Assembly: GCF_029407905.1 (NCBI RefSeq)
Contig: NC_073632.1
Span: 56,530,964-56,594,963 of the forward strand
Length of the DNA: 64,000 nucleotides
From: Bubalus kerabau
Taxonomy: Eukaryota; Chordata; Mammalia; Artiodactyla; Bovidae
Reading direction: 5' to 3'
Positions 46,621 through 58,122 of the stretch are shown piece by piece (positions within the stretch are counted from its first letter, which is position 1; each line of letters opens with the position of its first letter). Made by a program: the position numbers and the translations under genes. The notes beneath the pieces are model-generated. The model ran no database searches. It saw nothing but the letters and a program-made list of their open reading frames with translations, and was not told the origin of the DNA.

Positions 46621-47262
46621 TGCAGTTTGTGTTTATTTTACATATGGTATTAGAGAATTTTCTAATCTCAATCTTTTATATGTGGTTGTCCAGTTTTTCC
46701 AGAACAGGCTGTGTTTTTCTACTGTATATTTTTGCCTCCTTTGTTGCAGATTAATTGGCCAAAACGGTGTAGGTTTATTTCTGAGCTTTCTATCCTGTTC
46801 TGTTGATCTATATGTTTGTTTTTGTACTAGTACCATACTATTTTGATTACTATAGCTTGGTAGTTATTCTGAAAGCAAGAATTCTCCAGCTTTGTTTTTT
46901 TTTTTTTTTTTTCTCAAGATTGCTTTGGCTAGTCATGGTCTTCTGTGTTTCCATACAAATTAAAAAACAAAAAATTGTTCTAGTTCTGTGAAAAATGCCA
47001 TTGGTGATTTATTAGGAATTGCACTGAATCTATAGATTGCTCGGGTAGGAGTCATTTTAACAATATTGATTCTTCCAGTCCAAGAACATCGCATATCTTT
47101 TCAGCTGTTGGTGTTATCTTCAGTTTCTTTCATCAGTGTCATAGTTTTTGGACTACAGGTTTTTTGTCTCCTTACATAGGCTTATTCCTAGGTACTATAT
47201 ACTTCCTGATGTGATGATAAATGGGATTGTTTCCTTAATTTCTGTTTCTGATCTTTTTCTGT
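46621..47262 (-). mobile_element. L1 ORF2 fragment, antisense
   Basis: The + strand 'ttctgttgatctatatgttt', 'ttttgattactatagcttgg', 'gcactgaatctatagattgc' and 'aacaatattgattcttccag' is the reverse complement of the L1 ORF2 region after the RT core. A T-run occupies about 46893-46911. It is bounded on both sides by sense L1 pieces. Confidence 0.75.
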
Positions 47263-47615
47263 TATAGTCAATTGATTTTTGACAACTGTCACTACCATTC
47301 AAGAGGGAAATAATAGTCTTTTCAATAAATGGTGGTGGTTTAACTGGATATTAAACATGTTACAAAATGACTTTGGATCCCACACCATATTATATCGTCC
47401 ATACCATACACAAAAGTTAACTTAAAATAACCTCGTTTTCCAGAGCTTTATTGACCTAAAGAGTTAATTTCCTTTATATTTTTTAAAGAAAATATTAAAA
47501 ATCAACTGTCTCAGGAAAAAAACTCAAAATAGATCAGATAGCTAAATATAGAGCTTGAAGAAACTCTTAGAAAATTTAGGTATAAATCTTTGTAATTTTG
47601 GATTATCAACATTTC
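47263..47615 (+). mobile_element. L1 ORF2 fragment, sense
   Basis: 'tagtcaattgatttttgaca', 'caccattcaagaggg'-type wording, 'gtcttttcaataaatggtgg' and 'acttaaaataacctcg' follow L1 ORF2 downstream of the RT. It overlaps by about 150 bp the same L1 region that the preceding antisense piece covers. The two are therefore separate insertions rather than one simple 5' inversion. Confidence 0.68.
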
Positions 47616-47890
47616 CTATGATTTGATAGGCCTATCAAATTTTCAATCCTACTTCATTCATTGCATTCTAATTTCTCTTTGGATTCATTCATTAAATTTA
47701 TTCAACAGATATTTTGAAATGGAAGATCCAAAAAGTCTTGAAAAACATGAAGAGTATACAGTATAAATATAAATGAAATAAGAAATTATCAGTCTTGACA
47801 GATTCAAGTAGAAAAGAACAAAAGCATAGAGAAGGAACAGTGAGAAAGAAAAAAAAATCCATGGTTATTTTATAGTTGGTTTAATAAAAA

Positions 47891-48403
47891 TGTAACAGAG
47901 AAGAATAAACCTGACTCCATATTGGATCTATTCCTGTAGCTCTAACCTTTGTGCTCTATTGCCTGTGCTTAGTCATGTTGGCTTTGCACTCTGTAAAAAT
48001 GCAAATATTCTGTAAAAGAATATTACCTATATACATGACAATTCATTCTCAAGGCTCTGACCTTTAAAGGGATAGCACTTTTCCATTCATATAAAAAGTT
48101 ACAGAACAGAAAATAGCATTTGTCCTGTTGGAGATTTATAGGACCATTGTGATCAGACCTACATAGACAGCTACAAGAACGAAGGATTATTGCAGCAAGA
48201 AGTTTGCAATAACCAGCCATACCTCTCCCCCTGTTAGTACAAGGGAAGCTTGGAATCTAACCCAGGCAAGGCGGTTCTTTGGGACACTAGCTCATCATGT
48301 TTTCAGTCTGCTGGCTTTCTGAATAAAGTTGCTTTTTATTTCTGCAATACCTCATCTCTCTATTTATTGACCTGTCATACAGCAAGTTTGGACTTTGTTA
48401 ACA
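47891..48403 (+). mobile_element. Solo LTR, ERV1-like
   Basis: A 513-bp element starts TGTAACAGAG and ends TTAACA, so it has the TG...CA termini of retroviral LTRs. Flanking AAAA on both sides (47887-47890, 48404-48407) fits a 4-bp TSD, typical of gammaretrovirus-like ERV1. The R/U5 side has a poly(A) signal AATAAA (48322-48327) followed by a U5-like stretch ending 'cagcaagtttggactttg'. No internal gag/pol/env is adjacent, so this is a recombinational solo LTR. Confidence 0.72.
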
Positions 48404-49659
48404 AAAAGAGTGGTAGAGGCCTAAGTTCTAGTCTCAGTTCTGCCTCTGGCTTGGACCAGAACTTTAAAGAACTGTATTAGTTTCATTGGCCCCTTGGTGA
48501 ACACATAGAACTTTTATAGATCCTTCCAGATTTCAAAACAGTAAAAGACAGACAGGGGCAGGGGATGAGACAAAGAAGATAGTTGAGGAGTGCTTCTCTG
48601 GAAAAAAATATTATTGTACTCATGAAGTCCTTCGCTTTGACATCATTACTATGGACTTAAAGCATTTCAGAATCTCAAATAGTGCCATGACTTCCTGTGG
48701 GGGAGGGACGCACTTTCAAAAGGCAATTATGAAAAATCTAGAGAAAGCTAGGCTGTTTTCTGTGAAAACAGAAAGTGATTGTTTAAGACAAAATTCTTTT
48801 TAAGGGACTGAAGTGATACAAATGAAACCTAACTAGACAATCATGAATATGATCTTTTTTTCTCCAGCAAAATGATAGCTCTCTGAAGACTTAAGAACTT
48901 AGGAAATTATTGAAAATTGAGTTTAAATAGTAAGTTTCACCAGTTTGTTCTTCTGTACTGACATCTCATTCAATTATACTTTTAATTTAACTGTTATTGA
49001 GATGGTCTTATGCTAGCAAGTTGACAATTTAGTAGGGGTAACAAGGGGAATTCATTTTGGCCTTTAACTGCTCCCTCAAGGTTTCCATCTGAATGTCGCA
49101 TCTCATTGTAACTGAAACTAAAGTTGTGTAAAAATTACCATAAGAGGAAATTGCAGGATTCTCTGTTTCTCTTTTTCTTTGAAAAGTTGGTTAATGTGGC
49201 ATTGGCAATGAGTGGGAAACACAATAAAGTCAATTTTTACCTAATTACTATCATTATAAACTTTAAATGAGAAACATGAGGTTATGTTGAAATTAAGGCT
49301 GTGTACATTGTTGTATGAGGTCTTGCCAACTTCAGGGGAGAGAGGCTTCTAACAGGCTGGGGAAGTGAGTCTTATCCAACTGTATGAGTATAAAAGGGTT
49401 ACAAGGTCTTCAAAGATCCATTATGCTAATGGAACCTGTGCTTGAATAAGATGTAAACTGTATGTACATTACAACTTGAACATTTCTGGCTTTATTCACA
49501 TGATTTGGAGTTTTGGAAAAAACTGAAGAGACTGAATAGGAAAAAGAAAGCCCAGATCAAGGACACTGAATAGGGAAATGGAATGTATAAAGGGAAAGCA
49601 ATTGAAGTTATTTTTGTTTGTTGCCTTTGCTATTTGTGTCAAATGCAGAAAATCTTTGA
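48404..49659. other. Unique DNA, no gene seen
   Basis: No recognised repeat or gene follows the solo LTR. Composition is AT-rich and open frames are short. Confidence 0.4.
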
Positions 49660-50130
49660 TGGGCATCAAGTTGCTTTCTTCCAATGTTTTCTTTTAGAAG
49701 TTTCATGGTTTCAGGTCTTATGTTTGAGTCTTTAATTTATTTTGAGTTAATCTGTGCATTGTGCGTGGTGTAAGAGAGTGGTCCAGTTTCATTCTTTTGC
49801 ATGTGTTGTCCACTTTTCCCAATATTAGTTTTAGAAGAGACTATCATTTTCTTGTTGCATATTCTTGGCTTTCTTGGTTCCTTTCTCAAAATTAATTGAG
49901 CATCTACTGATGGGTTTATTTCTGGGCTCTCTGTTCTGTTCAGTTGATCTACATGTCTATTTTTGTGCCAATGCAATACTATTTTGATTACTATGTCCTT
50001 GTAATATGGACTCCAGCTTTGCTCTTAAGTCTGCTTTGGCTATGATGGGTCTTTTCTGATTCTATACAGAATTTAGAATTATTTTCTATTTCTGTGGAAA
50101 AAATGCCATTTAAATTTTTGTAGGGTTTTG
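49660..50130 (-). mobile_element. L1 ORF2 fragment, antisense
   Basis: The + strand 'gagtctttaatttattttga', 'cagtttcattcttttgcatg', 'tctgttctgttcagttgatc' and 'ctattttgattactatgtcc' is the reverse complement of L1 ORF2. It is diverged and broken, and is parallel to the piece at 46621-47262. Confidence 0.75.
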
Positions 50131-50462
50131 CATTGAACATTACATATAAGTTTAATATTTCTTAGAGTTCTACATTTAACAATATTAACATGTGAATTAG
50201 CAATAATAAAACCCTGAATGTATGTATCACTATGGTATCTATAAAAAATTTTCCATGTATAATCTATTATTTCATCTTCACAAGAAACTTGTGAGATATT
50301 ATAATGCTCACTTAGTGGCCCATTAATTAGCTATCTCAATTATTCAGAGTATGATCAAGCATCTAGAAAGAAGCAAAAAACAAAACATTTTAATCAACTC
50401 AAATCAGTAATCTATTCTACTATTACAATTGCCCCTCAGTTTTACTCCGAACCTACCTATTT

Positions 50463-50763
50463 TCACTTTCAGTTCAGTCGCTTAGTCATGTCCGACTCTT
50501 TGCAACCCCATGAATCGCAGCATGCCAGGCCTCCCTGTCCATCACCAATTCCTGGAGTTCACTCAGACTCACGTCCATCGAGTCGGTGATGCCATCCAGC
50601 CATCTCATCCTCTGTCGTCCCCTTCTCCTCCTGCCCCCAATCCCTCCCAGCATCAGAGTCTTTTCCAATGAGTCAATTCTTTGCATGAGGTGGCCAAAGT
50701 ACTGAAGTTTCAGCTTTACCATCAGTCTTTCCAATGAACACCCAGGACTGATCTCCTCACTTT
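50463..50763 (-). mobile_element. BovB 3' fragment, antisense, 7-bp TSD
   Basis: The body 50470-50756 starts at the tail (cagttcagtcgcttagtcat) and extends into the C-terminal coding region (aatgaacacccaggactgat). The direct repeat tcacttt flanks it at 50463-50469 and 50757-50763. Low divergence means its minus-strand C-terminal frame of 82 codons is still open. Confidence 0.92.
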
Positions 50764-51018
50764 AGGCATCTCTAAGAAAATTGGGCACATGATTAGAAAA
50801 AAACTAGTAAAGGTATTCAGTAAAGGAACAACATGGTGTTATGATGTATACGATTTTTAAGAATCGTGATGTCCTAATATTTGAAATACAGACACATTAT
50901 TTTTACTTGAAAGCAAACTTATAACTACAAAATGGGATCATTTAAAGGAGGCATAAATGCCTCTGAGTTATTTTATCAAGTATAATGTATTAATTCTAGG
51001 TATTCCTATTTATTGACT

Positions 51019-51236
51019 GGGCTTCCTTGGTAGCTCGGCTGGTAAAGAATGCAGGAGGTCTCCTACAATGCAGGAGACCACTGTTTGAATCCTGGGTCAG
51101 GAAAATCCCCTGCAGAAGTGATAGGCTACCCACTCCAGTATTCTTGGGCTTCCATGGTGGCTCAGATGGTAAAGAATCCATCTGCAATGTGGGAGACCTG
51201 GGTTTGATCCCTGGGTTGGGAAGATCCCCTAGAGAG
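51019..51236 (+). mobile_element. Two Bov-tA heads in tandem
   Basis: The first unit 51019-51145 (gggcttccttggtagctcgg to cactccagtattctt) is cut inside the core. A second unit begins directly at 51146 (gggcttccatggtggctcag) and stops at 51236 after 'gggaagatcccctag'. Both keep the tRNA-like head and B-box-like region, and both lack the BovB tail. It is either a dimeric transcript or a second insertion into the first. Confidence 0.88.
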
Positions 51237-51239
51237 TGC

Positions 51240-51430
51240 TATTCAAAGTGCTTTATATTTACATTAGGATGTAATGCTCACCATAGTACTATGACATGGG
51301 AACTGTTAATATCTGTATTTTACAGATGAGAAAACTGAGACACAGAGAATTTAAGTAAACTGTCCAAGGTCTTACAGCTAAGCTTGGATTCCTATCTAAG
51401 TGGTTGAACTCCAGAGCATATGCTTTACAC
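51240..51430 (+). repeat. MIR SINE
   Basis: 'caaagtgctttatatttaca', 'gtattttacagatgagaaaa', 'ctgagacacagagaatttaa' and 'gtccaaggtcttacagct' follow the MIR consensus from core to 3' end. It is one of the clearest ancient repeats in the window. Confidence 0.85.
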
Positions 51431-51827
51431 AGCTCTATTCTAATTCATACAATGACCCTATACAACCAAAGGAAAAATCTACTATATATGACATACATGT
51501 TTTTAGAAAATAGGGAAATGGTTATGTTTTCAAGAAACATTTTCTACAAAAAGATTTTCACATCTTTAGTTTGTTTGTTTACATTTATACATTTGTTATT
51601 TAAGAAAAAAATCATTCTTCAATAATACTTGGAGTTTGGTTGGTTGGTGGTACAGTACTTAAAATTTTTGGCTACCTATAGCCTAAATATCTCACTGGGA
51701 AGTTAAATAACTAGAAAGACTAAAGTGAAAACTATCTCTGACTACTTTATTTGAGTAAAGAAAGGGGAATGGAAGAAAATAATAGGCATTTCAGATGAAT
51801 TTGAATTGACTGTCTTCTACATGCTGA

Positions 51828-52034
51828 GGGCTTCCCTGGTGGCTCAGACAATAAAGAATCTGCACACAACATGGGAGACCCAGGTTCAATCCCTGGGTTG
51901 GGAAGATCCCCTGGAGAAGAGAACGGCAACCCACTCCAGTATTCTTGCCTGGAGAATCCTATGGATGGAGGAGCCTTAAGAGCTACAGTCTGTGGGGTCG
52001 CAAAGAGTTGGACATGACTGAACAACTAACACAA
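51828..52034 (+). mobile_element. Full-length Bov-tA SINE
   Basis: Head (gggcttccctggtggctcag), B-box-like ggttcaatccc, core (gcaacccactccagtattct) and complete tail (gttggacatgactgaacaac, then taacacaa). No clear TSD was found. Confidence 0.94.
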
Positions 52035-52270
52035 TACCCCAAGTTTTACACATTAGGTGGCAGAAGGGAGAGTTTCCCCAAACTCATGGAGAAGCTGGAG
52101 GTGTGCAGGTTCTGCTAAGTATAGAAGTCCCAGCTTAGTCCCATCCAGTGCCTGGAGATGCAACTGGACTTCAGGAGTAAATGGCTACAGGAAGGTGACT
52201 ACACAGTCCGGTTGGCCTAGAGAGGCCCCCTTATCAGCCAGTTAGGTCAGTATGGCCCCTGTTCACTCTC

Positions 52271-53040
52271 AAAATGTACAGCCACTATGGAGAACAGTGT
52301 GGAGATTCCTTAAAAAACTGGAAATAGACATGCCTTATGATCCAGCAATCCCACTGCTGGGCATACACACTGAGAAAACCAGAAGGGAAAGAGACACGAG
52401 TACCCCAATGTTCATCGCAGCACTGTTTATAATAGCCAGGACATGGAAGCAACCTAGATGTCCATCAGCAGATGAATGGATAAGCAAGCTGTGGTACATA
52501 TACACAATGGAGTATTATTCAGCCATTAAAAAGAATACATTTGAATCAGTTCTAATGAGATGGATGAAACTGGAGCCTATTATACAGAGTGAAGTAAGCC
52601 AGAAAGAAAAACACCAATACAGTATACTAACGCATATATATGGAATTTAGAAAGATGGTAACAATAACCCTGTGTACGAGACAGCAAAAGAGACACTGAT
52701 GTATAGAACAGTCTTATGGAATCTGTGGGAGAGGGAGAGGGTGGGAAGATTTGGGAGAATGGCATTGAAACATGTAAAATATCATGTATGAAATGAGTTG
52801 CCAGTCCAGGTTCGATGCACGATACTGGATGCTTGGGGCTGGTGCACTGGGACGACCCAGAGGGATGGAATGGGGAGGGAGGAGGGAGGAGGGTTCAGGA
52901 TGGGGAACACATGTATACCTGTGGCGGATTCATTTTGATATTTGGCAAAACTAATACAGTTATGTAAAGTTTAAAAATAAAATTAAAAAAAAAATAAATA
53001 AATAAATAAAGATAGATCAGAAAAAAAAAAAAAAAATGTA
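52271..53040 (+). mobile_element. Young ruminant L1 3' end with double A-tail
   Basis: The body 52279-53036 comprises the ORF2 C-terminus (to stop at about 52648), the 3' UTR (ggaggagggttcaggatggg; acacatgtatacctgtggcg) and the A-rich tail. The tail holds (AAAT)n, then gatagatcag, then a second A-run. The 8-bp repeat aaaatgta at 52271-52278 and 53033-53040 is the likely TSD. The insertion is 5'-truncated. Confidence 0.92.
52279..52650 (+). pseudogene. L1 ORF2 C-terminal fragment
   Basis: About 120 codons of the ORF2 C-terminal segment are open from the truncation point to the natural stop (THIYGI stop). Visible family wording includes DPAIPLLGI, IIARTWKQP, YYSAIKKN and the Trp-rich DEWISKLWYIYTMEYY-type block. 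This region follows the RT and carries the Cys-rich tail in L1. It contains no catalytic residue and cannot act alone. Confidence 0.9.
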
Positions 53041-54334
53041 TTGATTTGGATCATAAATTTGGTGTAGCTAGAAAGGTTGAATGCTAGGCACCAAGTCCCC
53101 AGGCAAGTCAGGTATCTTTGGCAACAGGAACAGAAGAGAGGCCTTGGACCAGAAACATTTCAGTGACAACCATTGCAGATTACAGACCAGGAGCCTTCAG
53201 AGTCTATGAGACCTCCAGCCTTTAAACTGGGGAGCTAGAAGAATGTGGGCTTCTCCATCATCTAGTAGAATGGGATTGGGGGAATCATTTTCATTTTAAA
53301 AGCAATAATAACATAATGTGAGATTTCTACACTCTGCACTTGAGACCAGGGGTGGCTTCATAGGCACGCATTAGAGATCCATGGTCAAAAAGGCTTTGTG
53401 CTTGGTTTAAAGCTTTGTTGTTGCCATACTGAAATTCCTGGTTTATGAACAAGGGACCCAACATTTTGATTTTGTACCAGGCCTTGCAAACTAGTCCTGT
53501 TTGTGAATTTGCCAAGTTAAACTCATACCTACTACATATTACTTTGGAGACTTTTTACATCTCCATTCCACCTAACTTGAACTTTAATAGCAAACTGTCA
53601 GTAAATCTTAGGACTGAGTTAAAACTGCACACCAAGTAAAATCTCACACCAAAGATAATTTTTCTTTTGTTTCACAATTCAATTATCTTGTTATCAAATT
53701 AAATTTTAGACCACAAAACCTTCCAGGCAAAGTGGCTTAAAAAAAAAATCCTCATGGAGATGTATATTTTAAAGCCAAGTAATAATTGAATCCCTGCAGA
53801 CTAAACAATATCACTTAGCAGCCTGCACAATGTGAAAGACTAAAAGCTTTTAATTAGACTTTTACTCAATAGGGGAGGAAAAAATAATTTAAAAGACTCA
53901 GGGCTAAAGCTGAATTGTTAGTTTTAACTTTGAACACAATGAAGAAACAATTTGACTAAATTAGTTTAGCTGTGCATTCATTAGCCTTTAATAGAAATGT
54001 GAATGCAAACTGACTCCAGGTTATTGTACTTAGAGCCAGTGTTTTAATTAGTGATTGGCAAAATGTTTATCTAGTTTGTTGTTGGAATGTTGAACCATTT
54101 ACACAACAGGACTGTTGTAAACCTTTATGTAATCTTAATTGGATCTTTCAGGAGAACAAGATTTCATGTACATAAAATCACAAACTATAGCGATAAAGTT
54201 AGCTAATTTATATCAAAGTTGGTACTTAAAGAGAAGAAGTTGTGCTATTTGACTCAATGAGGTGGAGAAATGGTTAACATCTATTTAAACTTAGTTAAAT
54301 GTGATGCTCAGTTGAATTTGGCCAAACCTTGGTT
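53041..54334. other. Repeat-free AT-rich stretch, possible conserved non-coding DNA
   Basis: About 1.3 kb has no recognised transposon in a window where insertions are dense. 53780-54120 has repeated TAAT/ATTA cores (ttttaattagac, actaaattagtttagc, gttttaattagtgattggc). Such composition is common in conserved enhancers but is not proof. No coding potential was seen. Confidence 0.35.
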
Positions 54335-54510
54335 ATCATTGACTTTGAAGTTAGACAGACCTGGTTTCCAGGTGGTAAATGAGTTACTGATCCTATGATA
54401 CTGGGCACATTAGTTAGCCTCTCTGAGCCTCAGTTGCCTTATCTGTAAACTGGGTATTATATCATGGATTTCAAGTAGTCATTGTGAGCATCAAATATTC
54501 AAATGCTACA
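54335..54510 (-). repeat. MIR SINE, antisense
   Basis: 'agttagacagacctggtttc', 'gttagcctctctgagcctca', 'gttgccttatctgtaaactg' and 'gtcattgtgagcatcaaata' follow the reverse complement of MIR closely. Confidence 0.8.
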
Positions 54511-54839
54511 AAATTCAAAATGTACAAAGGACATACAGAGAAGAGTAATCTTCCATGCGCTGTGAATAACGTGGCATTATATGCGTTGTTCAACAGGTTG
54601 CTATCATGTCATAATAATAATATTGCATGATTATATAATAATAATTTATCCCAGAGTTCATTCTATTTCAATATACATAAGACCATTTCATCCTCTTTAA
54701 TGGCTACCTGGATATACAGTAATTAAAATAAGTAGTGTCGTCTTATTAGAAAATTAGCTCATATCCACCCTCTTGAAGCAGTATCACTGAAGAAAATATC
54801 CTTAGGCATAGATTATTTTGACCTATATGAGTATAGCCT

Positions 54840-56150
54840 GAGGATGAATTTCAAAGAAGCAATATCAGTGGTGAAAGCATATATGTATTTTTTTCACTTG
54901 GATAGACAGTACAAATTGCTCTCCACAGAACTGTCCCAATTTATATTTTTAACAATAACTGTAAGTCCTTGTTTCCCTGCACTCTCATCTAGAGCATATC
55001 CATTTTTTAAAAAAAATCTCTGCCAATCCTACATATGAACATTTTCTCCTTATAGTAAATTTAGGCCCTTTTATATATTTAAGAGTAATTCTCATGTCTC
55101 CATCTATATACTATTTCTTCATGGTCTTGTCTCACATTTACTGATTAATGGTCTTTTTCTAAAATTTATTTTTTAGGAAAATTATATGTACTCAGAAATT
55201 CCACCCTTTGTCTATTGTATTTATTTTAATCCATTTAATCTCCTCATATTTCTTTTATTTTATATAAAGTTATATATGCTTTCTTTTTTGGTTTAAGTGT
55301 TTTATATTATCTGTAACAGACTCTCTTCAAGAATTTTTAAAAAATCTTTCATGGTTCTTCTGGTGTATTTCTGCTTTCACTTTTTATATTTAAATCTTTG
55401 AAATTTTTTAAGCTGGTCATTTAGCTGCTCCAGCCTAATCTGTTCACCATCAGAATACAATATGATTTTGATTATATGCTAAAATCATTTATTAATAAGT
55501 TGTACCTTTTTCTAGACTCTATTTAGTCTTACTGGTCTATTTGCCTTGCCAACTGTTTTAAATTCTATAGTGTTTATGCTATTTCAATATCTGCAACATA
55601 ACCAGTTCACTGTTACTCTCTTATCTGACTAAAAATCAGAATCATATTTTGCATTCTAAAAAGACAATTGCTAGTATTTTATTAAAATTAAATGTTTCCC
55701 ATATTAAGTTAGAGAAAGTAATACTCTCATGATTTTGTCTTTCCATGCAAGAACCAAAATGCCTTTTCTTTTTTCATTTATAATTTTGGTATCTTATTAA
55801 CACCTGAGAGCTTTCTTTGTCTATGTCTTTTATATTTCTTATAAGTTTGTTACTAAATATTACATTTTTTTCTGTAATTAAATCTTTTTCTCAATTATAT
55901 TTTCAAATTGGTTTTTGTGTAACTACAAAAAAATACTATTACTTTTTGTTATTATTTTTCTACAAAAACAATCCTCAGCAATATTGTTGGTTTTCTTACT
56001 TGTTGAAAACTATTTTGATTCTTTGGATTTTTCAGGTATGATATCAACACACCATTTATTGAGAAAAGGAATTATTTTACCTTTTGCTTTTCAGTTTTAT
56101 ATCTCTCATTTCTTTCTCTTACCTATACATTGAGCTTGAAACCTTCAGAC
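54840..56150 (-). mobile_element. Old L1 (L1M-type), antisense
   Basis: The early part (cagtacaaattgctctccac; gaactgtcccaatttatatt) and the later part (tttgtctttccatgcaagaa; cttataagtttgttactaaa; caattatattttcaaattgg) read as the reverse complement of an old L1 from its 3' side into ORF2. It is strongly diverged, and boundaries are approximate. Confidence 0.55.
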
Positions 56151-57000
56151 TAAGTTAGATAATAATGATGAGAGGGGTCAGTAATAGACATATTAATTAT
56201 TTCACCGGTTTGGAGGTTGAGATAAATTTATTTTATCAAGTTAAGAAACCATCTACCCAATCTTACTGTATTTTTAAATATTAAATAAATATTGATTTTT
56301 TCAAACACAATTTTTATTATCTTTATAAATAATTATATGCTTTATTTCACTGGAATTATTCATTTAGTGAATTTTATTGAATAATTCTTATATCACAATA
56401 TTAACATAATAGAAATATTGCTCAAGACCCTAAGTGAGAGACAGCAACTCACTAAATGTGTGGTAAGATGGAACACTCAGAAGAACTTGCAAAAATTTAG
56501 TGGCCTGCAGCTAGCTATAGTAGAAAGACATTGGCCTCCTCCTCTTCATTGCTTACAATGAAGCAATGGCTATAGCCAGTGCAATAATGCAAAAAAGGGA
56601 AAAAAAGGAACAGAAGAGATGGAAAGAGGTAAAAATATGTAAAAACCATTCATACTATAAAACAACAATAATGGTTGTGCACACTGAAAGTCCTTAAGGA
56701 TCCACCAAAAATTATCAGTATTATAATTCACAAGCAAAATAGCAAGTTCACAGGATACAAGGGGACTATAAAAAAACTGACTGCATTTGTATTTGTTGAT
56801 AATGAAAAACTAGAACTTGAACTTTTAATTTTTACTATTTTCATTATATTTAAACATGAAATAATTAGGGAAATTTTAATAAAAATACTAATACATGCCA
56901 TATCTGTACACTATGAACAATAAAACATTTTAGACAAAACTTAATGATCTAAACTGATATAAATATATGCCAAATTTGTGAATCAGAAAAACATACTGAC

Positions 57001-58122
57001 TCCATCTCATCCTCTGTCATCCCCTTCTCCTCTTGCCCCCAATCCCTCCCAACATCAGGGTCTTTTCCAATGAGTCAACTCTTCACATGAGGTGGCCAAA
57101 GTATTGGAGTTTCAGCTTCAGCATCAGTCCTTCCAATGAACACCCAGGACTGATCTCCTTTAGGCTGGACTGGTTGGATCTCCTTGCAGTCCAAGGGACT
57201 CTTGAGAGTCTTCTCCAACACCACAGTTCAAAAGCATCAATTCTTCAGCGCTCAGCTTTCTTCACAGTCCAACTCTCACATCCATACACGACCACTGGAA
57301 AAACCATAGCCTTGACTAGACGGACCTTTGTTGGCAAGGTAACATCTCTGCTTTTGAATATGCTATCTAGTTGGTCATAACTTTCCTTCCAAGGAGTAAG
57401 CATCTTTTAATTTAATGGCTGTAATCACCATCTGCAGTGATTTTGGAGCCCCCCAAAATAAAGTCTGACACTGTTTCCACTGTTTCCCCATCTATTTCCC
57501 ATAAAGTGATGGGACAAGATGCCATGACCTTAGTTTTCTGAATGTTGAGCTTTAAGCCAACTTTTTCACTCTCCTCTTTCACTTTCATCAAGAGGCTCTT
57601 TAGTTCTTCTGCATTTTCTGCCATAAGGGTGGTGTCATCTGCATATTTGAGGTTATTGATACTTCTCCCAGCAATCTTGATTCCAGCTTGTGCTTCTTCC
57701 AGCCCAGCATTTCTCATGATGTACTCTGTATATAAGTTAAATAAGCAGGGTGACAATATACAGCCTTGATGTACTCCTTTTCCTATTTGAAACCAGTCTG
57801 TTGTCCCATGTCCAGTTCTAACTGTTGCTTCCTGACGTGCATATAGGTTTCTCAAGAGGCAGGTCAGGTAGTCTAGTATTCCCTTCTCTTTCAGAATTTT
57901 CCACAGTTTATTGTGATCCACACAGTCAAATTGTGATCCACACAGTCAAAGCAGGAGGAGAAGGGGACAACAGAGGATGAGATGGCTGGATGGCATCACC
58001 GACTTGATGGACATGAGTTTGAGTGAACTCTGGGAGCTGGTGATGCACAGGGAGGCCTGGTGTGCTGTGATTCATGGGGTCACAGAGAGTCAGACACGAC
58101 TGAGTGACTGAACTGAACTGAA
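57001..58122. mobile_element. BovB with 5' inversion (twin priming)
   Basis: 57001-57950 is antisense BovB from the C-terminal coding block back to RT motif A. 57951-58122 is sense BovB from 'gcaggaggagaaggggacaa' to the 3' terminus with (ctgaa)n tail. Both segments include the block around 'gacagaggatgagatgg', so they overlap by about 35 bp. A 20-bp exact tandem duplication (57911-57930, 57931-57950) lies at the inversion joint. The minus-strand RT frame (57412-57921) still has YADD wording. Confidence 0.9.

Noticed and set aside
46621..47615. Reading the antisense and sense L1 pieces as one 5'-inverted L1
   Set aside because: The two pieces cover the same ORF2 region over about 150 bp, too much overlap for a simple inversion. 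Separate insertions are more likely.
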